From the NCBI GenBank assembly GCA_947650285.1, contig CANTFL010001244.1:186001-250000 (forward strand): a stretch of 64,000 bases of DNA, written 5' to 3'. This document shows positions 47,771-56,764 of the stretch, one piece after another. Position 1 is the stretch's first letter; every line of letters starts with the position of its first letter. This stretch comes from Hyaloperonospora brassicae. Taxonomy: Eukaryota; Oomycota; Peronosporomycetes; Peronosporales; Peronosporaceae. A model generated the notes under the pieces. The model was not told the DNA's origin. It did not search any database and worked only from the letters and a program-made list of their open reading frames with translations. A program made the translations under genes and the position numbers.

Positions 47771-48265
47771 ATGCAGTTCGACGCAGATGGCGCGGAGCGC
47801 GTCATCTGTTATCAGTCGCGTCAGCTGCAAGCAGCTGAGCGCAATTACCCAGTGCATGACAAGGAATTCCTTGCCATGAAGTATGCACTGGCTAAGTACC
47901 GGGTCTATCTTTTGGGAGATAGACCGTTTGTTGTCTTTACGGACCATGCGTCACTACGCACGGCCGTAAACAGCCCACACCTCTCGCAAAGGATGGCAAG
48001 GTGGCTGTCTTTCTTCGCGGAGTATTACCTCTCCGTGGAGTATAAACCAGGACGACTCAATGTCTTCGCTGATGCGCTTTCGCGCCGGCCCGATTTCGAG
48101 CCGGACGCACAATCCAACAGTGAGGATAAGCCCACTGTTGCGACACTGAGAGTCAGTGTTCCGTTGTCAAGTAAGCTTGACGACGTGCGAAAGGCATACG
48201 CAAAAGATCCTTATCTTCTGCGATTAATGGATCATCTAATGGATCCATCCAGTAAAAATCATTGA
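47771..48265 (+). pseudogene. RNase H of E3
   Basis: After a frame change the RNase H domain runs open: ERVICYQSRQLQAAERNY, HDKEFLAMKYALAKYRVYLL, FTDHASLRTAV, EYKPGRLNVFADALSRRP. It would degrade the RNA strand during reverse transcription. The frame ends at 48265 and overlaps the next by four bases. Confidence 0.9.
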
Positions 48266-49719
48266 AGGATTTACCGGCTCTGTACCGATCCGATGAGGAT
48301 CGGTATATTACACGCAACGGACTGTTTTATTATACAGCCATTGACGGCGACACGCCTCGTGTCGTAGTCCCCACTCATAATGATTTGCGATTACGCATCG
48401 TGTATGAGTGTCACGATGCTCCAACAGGTGGCCATCGTGGGAGAGAAAAGACTTACCCCACGGTAAGTTGTGACTTTTACTGGCCACGGCAGTATCAGTT
48501 TGTCCGCAAGTACATACGTGCTTGCGAGGTTTGTAAACGGGTGAAGCCATGTCCTTCATCCCGTGCGCCATTGCAGCCTCTGCCTGTTCCGGCAGAGTGC
48601 TGGCAGTCCGTTTCAATGGACTTCGTCTTCGGGTTTCCCGAAGACGCTCACAAGAATAATGGTATTCTTGTGTTTGTTGACCGATTCAGCGAGATGGTGC
48701 ATCTTGCTGCAGTCCCTGAGTCGATCAAGGCTCAAGGTTGTGCTCGTGTCTTTCTCGACACGGTCTTTAGACTCCACGGGTTGCCCCGTGAACTCGTATC
48801 CGACCGTGACCCTCGGTTCACGACGGAATTTTGGCAAACCGTGTTCCGTTCTCTTGGAATACGGCCGAATATGTCTACTTCTGACCATCCGGAAACAGAT
48901 GGTCAGACGGAACGTGCAAACCGTGTCCTCGAAGAGATCCCTCGAGGATGTGTCCACTCGTTTTCGAGTCGGGGCGAATTCCTTCCAATGGTGGAATTTG
49001 CCATCAATAATTCGGTGCATGCTTCAACCCAGCACACACCGTTTTACGTAAATGGCTTACGCCATCCACGTGCTCCTACCCTTCTAAAGTATGACTCTTG
49101 GATAAGGGGGAGGGAATCTCTCGAGCAAAAACGTTCTGGCTCTTGCTCATCACGTGTCGACGCTAACGTCGTCACGTATGATGTCGATGTCGATCAGGTC
49201 GACACCGATGAAGAAGATCACCTCAATAATAGCGACGACGCTATTATTGACTCGTATGATGATGACGATGCTGGTATATTCAGCATCGTCGACGATTATT
49301 CCAGCGAGGAAGAAGACAACCTCGCTGAAGAAGAGAACAATCTCTTAGCAGTGCGCACGAAGCGCACTGAAAGACAAAACAAAGCGTCAGCAGAGAACTT
49401 CCTGCTGACTCGAGAAGCGGTAGTCCGTTTCGTTCAGGACTCCATCGCAAATTCGGTCGACCGCCAGAAACGGAACGCAGACAAGAATGGAAGAGCAAAT
49501 GTTCTTTCATTTAAAGTTAATGAACTAGTACTACTGTCTACGGTAAACTTACCTGGACATGCAGTCACTAGTGTCGGCAGTTGTAAACTACTGCCGAAGT
49601 ACATTGGGCCATTTCAAGTGTTGCATTGCAAGGGCAATGCATACACGATCGAATTGCCACGTAAGATGCGCACGCATCCTACGTTCTACGTGGGGAGGCT
49701 CAGGCGGTACTGTCAGTAA
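48262..49719 (+). pseudogene. Integrase of E3
   Basis: The longest sense frame in the element (485 codons). The zinc finger has the His pair in YECHDAPTGGHRGREKTY and the Cys pair in CEVCKRVK. The DDE triad is present: Asp in SMDFVFGFP, Asp in SDRDPRF and Glu in TDGQTERANRVL. A long acidic insertion (about residues 300-365, rich in D, E, S) comes before the GPF motif (PKYIGPFQVL) and [12 protein letters not shown]. The frame stops at 49717-49719, though the same frame continues to the chromodomain, so the stop is probably a mutation. This domain may be the only one with a complete active site. Confidence 0.92.
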
Positions 49720-50923
49720 GAGCCTTCTTCTTCTGATGAAAATAGCCCCCACGTTCAAGAACATCCATCAAGTTCTTGCGTTCGCGCTCCAGACGATCCG
49801 TCTGGTCGCGCAGATATGATAACACGGAACTCAACCGAGATATCTCCCCGCGAGCTGTCGCCAGCTCGCCGAATAGGGAGCGGACATCCCGCTCGACCTG
49901 AAGCTGCGCCGTGGCATAATCGGCGCGATTCCTCGCCCGATCAGCCTCGTGATGTTTGCGGTTCTTCCGCACGGTATCAGTCAAAGCGTAGCGCCGGTCG
50001 CGCTCGTGCTTCAAGTCATCGCGCAATTCATCGATTGCGCGATCCATCTCGTAAGGGTCGAGATGGTGAGCCGAATCATCTGGAGGAGTTCTTTCCTCCT
50101 CCACCACATCCTTTGGTGGATGCTCACGGTGTTCAACGCTTTCTAGTGGAGCGTATCTTGAATCACCGTGACGATTCAGGATCAAGGACGAGCTACCTCG
50201 TCCAGTGGCGGGGGTATCCACCCTCTTGGAACAGCTGGGAGCCCCGCTCCCAGCTGTTGATGGACGTTGAAGGTCTCGTCCGCCAGTATGACGAGACTCA
50301 TCCGATTGGTCCTGTGGCATATCGGTAAACACGCGCCCTAGGCGCTTGTAGACGGATTGCAAGTATGCAATCGCGTCACGCATCTCAGCCGAGATGTGTG
50401 CCCTTCCCCAGGGCGAACTTAGGGAATACACGTCCCTATGTGCACGCTGCGAGTTGTCAACAGAACTCGCACAAGGGTCTCCCCATTTGAGGCAAGTAAT
50501 ACCGACCTCACTCGATGAACAATGCAACCGGTACCTAGCACCGTTTGGCGTTCGCTTTTCGAACCTGTGGCGTGTCGCCTCAAGTTTCTTGAGCCACCCT
50601 TCTCGTCCAAAATTTTTTACGTTTTGGACGAACGCTTTCCACGCAGCCAAAAGCAAGGCCTTGTCACGCTTTTGGTTGCCGTTGTACCATCGATGTCGAA
50701 GAAAGACATCGAGATAAAATTCTTCCTCAGCGCGAAAGTTCTTCGCGCTGGATTTCAAGCCGTGAAGCTCAGTCGCATCGAATAAGGGTATTCGATGGTG
50801 TTGGCCTGTCTCGTGAGACAAGCTATTGATGAGCCGTTCGGGCAAACGCCACGGCTTCAGCTCATCACGCTTCACAGTGGTACCCTTGTCGGTACCACGG
50901 CTCCCAGATTGACGACGGCTCAC
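49700..50923 (-). CDS. Long antisense frame of E3, coiled-coil C-terminus
   Basis: The frame runs about 407 codons without a stop, opposite the chromodomain region. It lacks an ATG at its upstream end (GTG at 50923) and would join the ATG-led frame 50920-51309 through a one-base frame change, so the original product was probably about 535 residues. Visible parts: a basic N-terminus, a helical region with [19 protein letters not shown], a Ser/Pro/Arg-rich linker, then a long coiled coil ([38 protein letters not shown]) and a GGYF end. The sense genes of this element are broken many times while this frame is not. E1 has the same feature and EB has a remnant. No family is recognised. It may be an accessory protein of this element lineage, or an open frame forced by sense-strand composition. 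Confidence 0.55.
   Translation of the reverse strand: MSRRQSGSRGTDKGTTVKRDELKPWRLPERLINSLSHETGQHHRIPLFDATELHGLKSSAKNFRAEEEFYLDVFLRHRWYNGNQKRDKALLLAAWKAFVQNVKNFGREGWLKKLEATRHRFEKRTPNGARYRLHCSSSEVGITCLKWGDPCASSVDNSQRAHRDVYSLSSPWGRAHISAEMRDAIAYLQSVYKRLGRVFTDMPQDQSDESRHTGGRDLQRPSTAGSGAPSCSKRVDTPATGRGSSSLILNRHGDSRYAPLESVEHREHPPKDVVEEERTPPDDSAHHLDPYEMDRAIDELRDDLKHERDRRYALTDTVRKNRKHHEADRARNRADYATAQLQVERDVRSLFGELATARGEISRLSSVLSYLRDQTDRLERERKNLMDVLERGGYFHQKKKALTDSTA
49720..50328 (+). pseudogene. Chromodomain C-terminus of E3 pol
   Basis: In frame with the integrase, after its stop, an Arg/Ser/Pro-rich linker leads to a chromodomain: [43 protein letters not shown] (about 50140-50310). Gypsy chromoviruses use it to choose chromatin for insertion. 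The whole segment is also covered by the minus-strand frame 49,700-50,923, so both strands are open here. Confidence 0.85.
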
Positions 50924-51309
50924 GCCATTGCATCACGCTCGTGAGAAGAGGCACGAGTCGGCGGTGGTAAGGAGTAATATGCCTCACCACCCTGATCACG
51001 TTCATCATCACTGCCGAACAGACTGTGATGCAACTCACGAGTCCGTTCGTTCGGCAGTGGCCTTGGCGAATACTGAGGCGTCGCCGGTGATCGAGACGCC
51101 TCTGGATCATTGCCCGAGTCAGACACGTCTGACTCGCCAGAGTAGATGACCTCAACGTCGGGGTCATCATGCGCACGCGGTGTGGTGCCGCGTGCACCTG
51201 CAGCACCTGTTGCTGCAGGCGAAGAAGGAGCAGCAGACGACGAATCGTCTGCCTCAGAGGCTGGCACAGCACCGGGCTGTGCGGGTCTTGAGTCACCTCG
51301 CATAGACAT
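50920..51309 (-). CDS. Antisense N-terminal frame of E3 (acidic, low complexity)
   Basis: This 129-codon frame starts at an ATG (51309) inside the loop of a perfect 10-nt hairpin (51296-51324). It is rich in Ser, Asp, Pro and Ala (EVIYSGESDVSDSG, SLFGSDDERDQGGEAYYSL), which suggests a disordered acidic N-terminus. It stops at 50920 overlapping the start of the 407-codon frame in a different phase. The E1 antisense frame also begins acidic. It is probably the first part of the same product. Confidence 0.5.
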   Translation of the reverse strand: MSMRGDSRPAQPGAVPASEADDSSSAAPSSPAATGAAGARGTTPRAHDDPDVEVIYSGESDVSDSGNDPEASRSPATPQYSPRPLPNERTRELHHSLFGSDDERDQGGEAYYSLPPPTRASSHERDAMA

Positions 51310-51428
51310 GTTAACTATGCGAGGTCAATCGGAAAGTGAATGGAACGGACCCAACAAGTGCTCCCTGTCCCAATGGTGCCCATCGGGTGGCCGCCATATT
51401 TTTGATAGTCACACGGTGACTATCAGTT

Positions 51429-51437
51429 AAGGGGGTA
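51429..51437 (+). other. Polypurine tract of E3
   Basis: AAGGGGG two bases before the 3' LTR would prime plus-strand DNA synthesis. A 9-nt hairpin (GATAGTCAC / GTGACTATC, about 51406-51425) lies just upstream. Confidence 0.8.
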
Positions 51438-51831
51438 TGCAACGGGGCAGCCCGTTACATGGAAATTTTTATTTGAGAGATAATGACAATATAGAATATT
51501 AAGTTGAATATTTTTTGAACAATATCACCGATAGTGGTGATAATGGTGGGTCGACCAAAGGGTCTGGTTCATTGGTTGATATCTTGATGAAATCAACCCA
51601 CCAATCGCCGCAAGACGCGCGCAATGAGTGGTGACGAGACGTCACCATACACTCAGTTAGATTAGTATAATTAAGTTAAGTCAAACAAGAGATACAGTGG
51701 TTAAAGACTTAATTATATTAATACAACAGTTTTACTTTTCCCTTATCTACGCTTCCTCGTTTGCCTCGTGTACGTCTGTCGGGGCACCTCAACCCTTGCG
51801 TTAAGTTCACGCAAGGGTGTGCTTCGTTACA
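51438..51831 (+). repeat. 3' LTR of E3
   Basis: 394 bp, about 95% identical to the 5' copy. Changes include its third base (C for T) and the last block (CTTCG for CCCCG). The core CAAGACGCGCGCAATGAG is at 51611. Confidence 0.95.
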
Positions 51832-52235
51832 ACTCACCCCTATGAAAAACAAAAACGTGGCGTTTGCGTCTGGATACTTACGGTCAAACTTATTTGTTCG
51901 ACCTTTGACCATTCGATATCACTTTGAATTTGAAGTTCTTACGCGAATCGTGGAAGCGGTCGTTGTCATCACTTTGATGGTGAATAAGTCTGAGATCGAA
52001 AGACGAACAACGGTATGCTTCCAGGTGGAACGAAAGACATTATGCTGATGGCAGTACAAGCTTATCTACAATGATGACAGTGTAAGCACCTGCCTCGTAA
52101 CCTTACGTAAACAAGAGTGAAAAGTAAGCAAGTAGACTTACCTTAGTCGTAAATCTAATGTAATAAGCGAGCTGTATCACATGTAGTTATGCTTTTTCCA
52201 AAAATCTCATCCAGCCTTACAAATTATGCATCAAT

Positions 52236-52405
52236 GCAAACAAAACTGTGAACATCTACTAGCCCTCATGTGCGCGCTTAACATCGATTGGACGCTCTGT
52301 TGATTGGTTTAATAGCCTATAGCATTTAATTCGCATAAGTCAGTGCATATTACCTGTTTATGAGATATTCAAACACAATTTTATCCATATCGATATCATT
52401 CGCGT
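52236..52405. repeat. Dispersed repeat, copy 2
   Basis: Related to 31447-31625 (see that entry). It ends just before a palindromic LTR-type start. Confidence 0.65.
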
Positions 52406-52422
52406 GTACCAAAGCCAAGAAG

Positions 52423-52449
52423 CATGCAACGGGGTCAGGCCGTTGCATG
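52423..52449 (+). repeat. Palindromic LTR-type start (decayed LTR)
   Basis: CATGCAACGG (52423-52432) and CCGTTGCATG (52440-52449) are perfectly complementary with a 7-nt loop. The left arm contains TGCAACGGGG, the start of the E3 3' LTR. The sequence after it does not clearly match the rest of that LTR. Confidence 0.6.
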
Positions 52450-54861
52450 GACCGATTAATCTTGTTGCCTGAATGAAGACTATATAGATACAAATGCCTT
52501 TGTGTATCTGTGTCAAATGTATACGTTTTTTCGCTTATACGGATCGATATGATATTATTCGAAGACTTGCAATTGTCTCAGGGCAGAAATACAAAATGAA
52601 GCGGGCAGAGATATACCACTTCTCGTCCGATCTGAGTCTACTTTTGTACGACAACCAGTGGCACTCCATTGCTTAAAAGGCATCACGGCCGAGCGTTCCA
52701 ACCACAACGATCTCTTTAGCTGTCACTCGTGCATCCGTCACCACGCTTTACCTTGCCCACATATGTGTCGCAGGCCACAGACCAAAACATCTGGCTGTCT
52801 TCTTTCATCGCATCATCGCTGCTGTCGTGATCGTTCGTACACCTGCTCCCTGATCTACGTCTTGTACGTCAATCGGTCTTTTTGAGAGACTTGCTGTCCA
52901 TTGACTAGATCTACTATATGCGCCACAAAAGCTACAAACCAAGGTCGACCTTGTTTGTTGGATAAAACGACATCAAAGATCCAAATACATGCATATGTAT
53001 GCACAAGCATTGCGACGCGTAACCAACAAATCGTTCTATCTCTCCAAAGCTGTTTCCACACAGGTCAAGTGAACATGGATGTGCTATACATGGACCATTC
53101 GAAAGGACGGACACCACCGTCGTCGGAAATTGACAGTAGCGCGATCTAATGATTCGAACGTAATTCGATGTACACGTGCACGGTCGTTCTGATGTAGTAC
53201 GTGTAAATTTCCCGAACGATTAAATGCAAAAAGAAGGTCATAATCAAGGAGGCATGCCGTACGTACGATAATACGCTTCACGTTTGGAATCATACAGGAA
53301 AATGGACCATGTTGTTGTTGAAGGTGAGGTATATTGAGGAACGTTATCGACCAACAATACCCTTCCAGAGAGATTAAACTATCTGGTGTTGCTATCTATG
53401 ATGAGTGAAGTCGCTACCGTGTGAGGAGCAGTTCTCCTGGCCACCATTAGCTGTGCTGGCCATGCCCTCTCGCGGGTAGTTTGCATGTTGCGATTATTCG
53501 ATCCACGGTCGAGTTCGACTGATGTCTCGAGCCAGTGGTTCACGTCGTGCTGTATGTGATGCGTGATGTCCGTATAGATGTTCGTATCAATAAAAAATGG
53601 ACCATGTTGTTGACATCCCTACACATGCTCGTAACGACACACGAAAACTTGATCATTCGCGGTAGTCTAGCGGCGTCGGATTGGTCTCGGATCTGCTGGT
53701 CGTCGCTTGAGGTTGCACCATGATGCTTGTCAGCTAGCAGGTACCTTTGCTACGGAAGACAGGCATTGTTCGATCTCACCCTCGTATACTGAGGTGACGG
53801 AGGGAGACCGGCCGTGCCGTGAACGTAGCATAACTACGGACAGGACGTAATCTTATACATATCGATCAAGTCACGATGTGAAAACGTCGATTGGGTCCAT
53901 CGTTTCTCCGCTAGACTGCACCATCTCCATCTTCTCCTGTCGACATGCTATTTGGCCACTAGCTCACTATTTCACGATCTCTGCTACTTCTTACCTGCCA
54001 CGAATGTCCATTCGTGTTTTGGTGCATTTTGCACGAGCGATCGAAAGCGCCGACGTGCAGCAGCTAAGAGACATCTTCTTTAACGAAAGATGATGCAATC
54101 GTCAACGAGATGTCATTCAAGTTGTGTTCGGCCTTCGCCAAAAGTAAAGCCGTCCGAATCGTATTGACGTCCAGTGGTGAAAACGGCTTGATATAGCTGT
54201 GTAGCACACGATGAGGCTCTTTCTATATGTGTGCACTTTGACTACCTTTTGCAACCATCTAGCCTTATCTTCGAAGTGGTCTTTGTGGCCTGTCAAGTTC
54301 TAGAACCTTCCAAGGTGCCTCTACGATATGCAGCTGCAAGCAAATCAATTTGCAGCAAATCTTGTTGTCAGAGATGCTGTCAGTACATATGGCACTGAGC
54401 GACTCCTGTGAGGACCGAAATGAAGCAAACACACGATGGGAGTCTGTCGACTGCATAAACAGTCGTCACGCTCTCGTATGTGTGCGTCACGACATAGATA
54501 AGAAGAGCTCACCGGCTGTAGCTACAAAACATACGCAAACTTTCCATACATATTGCCTATCAATCACTTGTGTTGTGGATGTATCATCGTTTGTAAATGC
54601 GCTACTTCCCTTGTGTTTGTTTCAAATCGAGGAGTGTATTGTTTTCTACCATTCAATCCTCGTGGTGCATCGATTCGACTTCTCCATCAAAATACAGTCA
54701 AAAGCCAACAATGCGTTAGAAATACAAACATGTGTCATATTCGCTGGTGCTCTGATACTACATCCTTCCCATGCTTCTGCAATGGACATACAGCGGTAGC
54801 AACAGAGCAGGCTGAACCACAGTCCAAACAGCGACGTCTTTGATGCATCGGCTTCCTCCAC
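52450..54861. other. Intergenic, no supported gene
   Basis: Only short frames without domains. A 149-codon plus-strand frame at 54350-54799 has no ATG at its start and no recognisable motif. The right end should hold the 3' UTR of the AdoMet decarboxylase gene. Confidence 0.5.
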
Positions 54862-56034
54862 TTAGGCAAACGAGGGAGAGCGGAACTTTCGCTTGACTCG
54901 GCTGAACAGAGGGTTTTGCGCTTGGGCGTAGTTGGCCATGCGGCACATGTAGTCGCCTTCGAACGTGGCCTGCGTGTGTCCACCCTTGCGCTTGTACAGC
55001 AGGTCGTCATCAATCTTGACCAGGTCCTCAGTCAACATGTTGTTGCCTTTGGCCGTCTCCAGTGCATTGCGGTCGGTGTACACACTCACCGAGTACTTAG
55101 CTGGACGGAAACAGCGCAGCACATTCTTCAGCAGCGATGCGTACGAACGAAGACGCGCATTCGTCTCAAAGCTCACGTAGCTGCAGTGGCTTTCCGGCGT
55201 GATGTGGATCGTGTAGTACGCGTCAAACAAAATGCCATTCATCGAGTAGCCGCAGGGATCAAAGGCGAAATCGTCAATGGTTGCGCCAGGCACCAAATCA
55301 CGAATCCCGCTCTCGATCGTCATCCGACGAGCCACCATCGTCGTGTCAGTGCTCTTGAAAAACTGCTTGGCGACACTCGGATGCATGTCCTGCATTAGCA
55401 CGTGCAGCGTGCTCTCGTTCGCACCGAGCTCTTTCCCCCCTTCTGCATGCGTTGTTGCACCAGCCACAGGCTGTTGCTCGTGGATGTCAGCGTCCCATGC
55501 GTAGATGTACCAGTGATCATGGTTCAGCGGGCCCAACACATGCGCTGATCCATCTGGAAAGTACGAGCTCAGGAAGGCCACTTCCGTCTCGAAACTCGTG
55601 TGCGGGTACTTTTGGTCTTCGGGGAACGTATAGTTCTTGCGCGAGTAATTGACCCACTCGATCTCGAGGCCCAGTCGTTCAGCAAACGTATTGATGAACG
55701 GCAGACACTTGAGCAACGTCGTGGTCCCGCACGTCTTGAGCACGATCTTGTGCGCGTAGATGAACATGGAGCTCTCCGACAGCACGTACGCGTCAATGTG
55801 ATCGTTACTAATGCACGACAAGATCTGGCACTGTCCTGCTTCGAGCATCTCGTCCAGGTCGGAACGGGACACCTCTCGCAAGCCACGAGCGCAGCCGACG
55901 CCCGCTTTAAAGTCAATCTCGAGGTTCTTCTCCGGACCCTCAAACGTGTTCGGGATCGTGTCGGACGTCTCCGATTGCGTCGAGCTCGTCTCGTCGTCGG
56001 TCGGCTTTACGGGTTCAGGAAAAGAGTGGGCCAT
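54862..56034 (-). CDS. S-adenosylmethionine decarboxylase proenzyme
   Basis: Single exon, 390 residues, eukaryotic AdoMetDC family (about 330-390). It decarboxylates S-adenosylmethionine to give the aminopropyl donor for spermidine and spermine. Signatures: FEGPEKNLEI near 31-40 with the active-site Glu residues, the self-cleavage site YVLSESSMFI (Glu87/Ser88, where Ser becomes the pyruvoyl group), LKTCGTTT with the catalytic Cys100, and YTIHITPES with the processing His. The start is the ATG at 56034. The frame is open a further 20 codons upstream but without an ATG. A Ser/Thr-rich extension of about 30 residues precedes the conserved core. A plant-type small upstream ORF is not clearly visible. 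Confidence 0.95.
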   Translation of the reverse strand: MAHSFPEPVKPTDDETSSTQSETSDTIPNTFEGPEKNLEIDFKAGVGCARGLREVSRSDLDEMLEAGQCQILSCISNDHIDAYVLSESSMFIYAHKIVLKTCGTTTLLKCLPFINTFAERLGLEIEWVNYSRKNYTFPEDQKYPHTSFETEVAFLSSYFPDGSAHVLGPLNHDHWYIYAWDADIHEQQPVAGATTHAEGGKELGANESTLHVLMQDMHPSVAKQFFKSTDTTMVARRMTIESGIRDLVPGATIDDFAFDPCGYSMNGILFDAYYTIHITPESHCSYVSFETNARLRSYASLLKNVLRCFRPAKYSVSVYTDRNALETAKGNNMLTEDLVKIDDDLLYKRKGGHTQATFEGDYMCRMANYAQAQNPLFSRVKRKFRSPSFA

Positions 56035-56764
56035 TGTGGAAGTTGGGATACTTTGCCAGACACCGGAAATGAAGAACGACCAGCTGAAGATCAACTAGGC
56101 AAAGTGTGAGAAGAAGGCTCGAAACTGGTCCGGTGTAGATAGTCGATGCTCGTTGGTGTTAGGCTGGATCGTCGCACGCGCCAATGTAGAAGAAGCCCGT
56201 GAAGATCGAAGTAGGGTCAACAATGTCGTCGATGCTGGTATGAATCGGGTCGACCACCAGCATGAACACACGGGACGTTCGGGCGAGGAAAGCGACGGGG
56301 GCGGGAGGCGGGAGGAGGGGACGGGCAGAGAGAATGGAGGGAGACGGATGCGACCACGCAATGGACACTTCACGGGGGAAATTGGACAATGACAGACTGA
56401 GCTATCCGTCAAATGAGTGGCGGCAACGAGGCGGGTCCGACGTCCCTGGTCTGTGTACGGTCTTCCGCGGTACACCACCACACGTGCCCACCGACCAGTT
56501 TCAGCGGTATGTTTTTTTTTACCTTCGTTTCACTATGCCCCATCTCCCTGGAGCCACGAGAACGATCTCGATGCATTGCAGGTTAGCCAATCATCGTCCG
56601 CCACCGACCCACCACATACACAACGGTGTGTCCATCGCAACATGTCGGGCGGATTCTCAACTCCGACGAAAAAAGTTCACCATTGACCCATCTTGACATG
56701 AAGAGGTATACCGTGCAATACATCAATGTCGCTACCTCTCTGCCTCGTCCTCTTCCACCACTTT
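56035..56764. other. Intergenic: AdoMetDC promoter side and OS-9-like 3' end
   Basis: No gene is supported. It contains a G/A-rich block (56275-56345, pyrimidine-rich on the gene strand) that may lie in the AdoMetDC 5' region. ATTGG on the gene strand (CCAAT at 56586 on plus) is one possible promoter motif. Confidence 0.45.

Larger units (their letters stand above)
43849..51831 (+). mobile_element. Complete but inactive Gypsy chromovirus E3
   Basis: LTR 43849-44241, PBS, gag, protease, RT, RNase H, integrase, chromodomain, antisense frames, polypurine tract, LTR 51438-51831; 7,983 bp. LTR ends are TGTAACGGGG (TGCAACGGGG in the 3' copy) and CCCCGTTACA (CTTCGTTACA). The flanking five bases are ACTCG (43844-43848) and ACTCA (51832-51836), a target duplication with one change. 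The two LTRs differ at about 17-18 positions, near 95% identity. Gag and pol contain several stops and frame changes, and the RT active site is altered, so it cannot move by itself. The whole element is unusually rich in short perfect inverted repeats. Confidence 0.95.

Noticed and set aside
43849..51831. E3 as an active, autonomous retrotransposon
   Set aside because: Frameshifts and stops in gag and pol, lost RT active site, and LTRs differing by about 5%.
54350..54799. 149-codon plus-strand frame
   Set aside because: No ATG at its start, no domain or signal, and it runs over the 3' flank of the AdoMet decarboxylase gene.
55600..56109. Long plus-strand frame opposite AdoMet decarboxylase
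   Set aside because: Shadow of the real gene. No ATG-led protein features, and the minus strand has clear family signatures.
56159..56389. Possible upstream ORF before AdoMet decarboxylase, as in plants
   Set aside because: The frame has no ATG and does not resemble the plant regulatory uORF.
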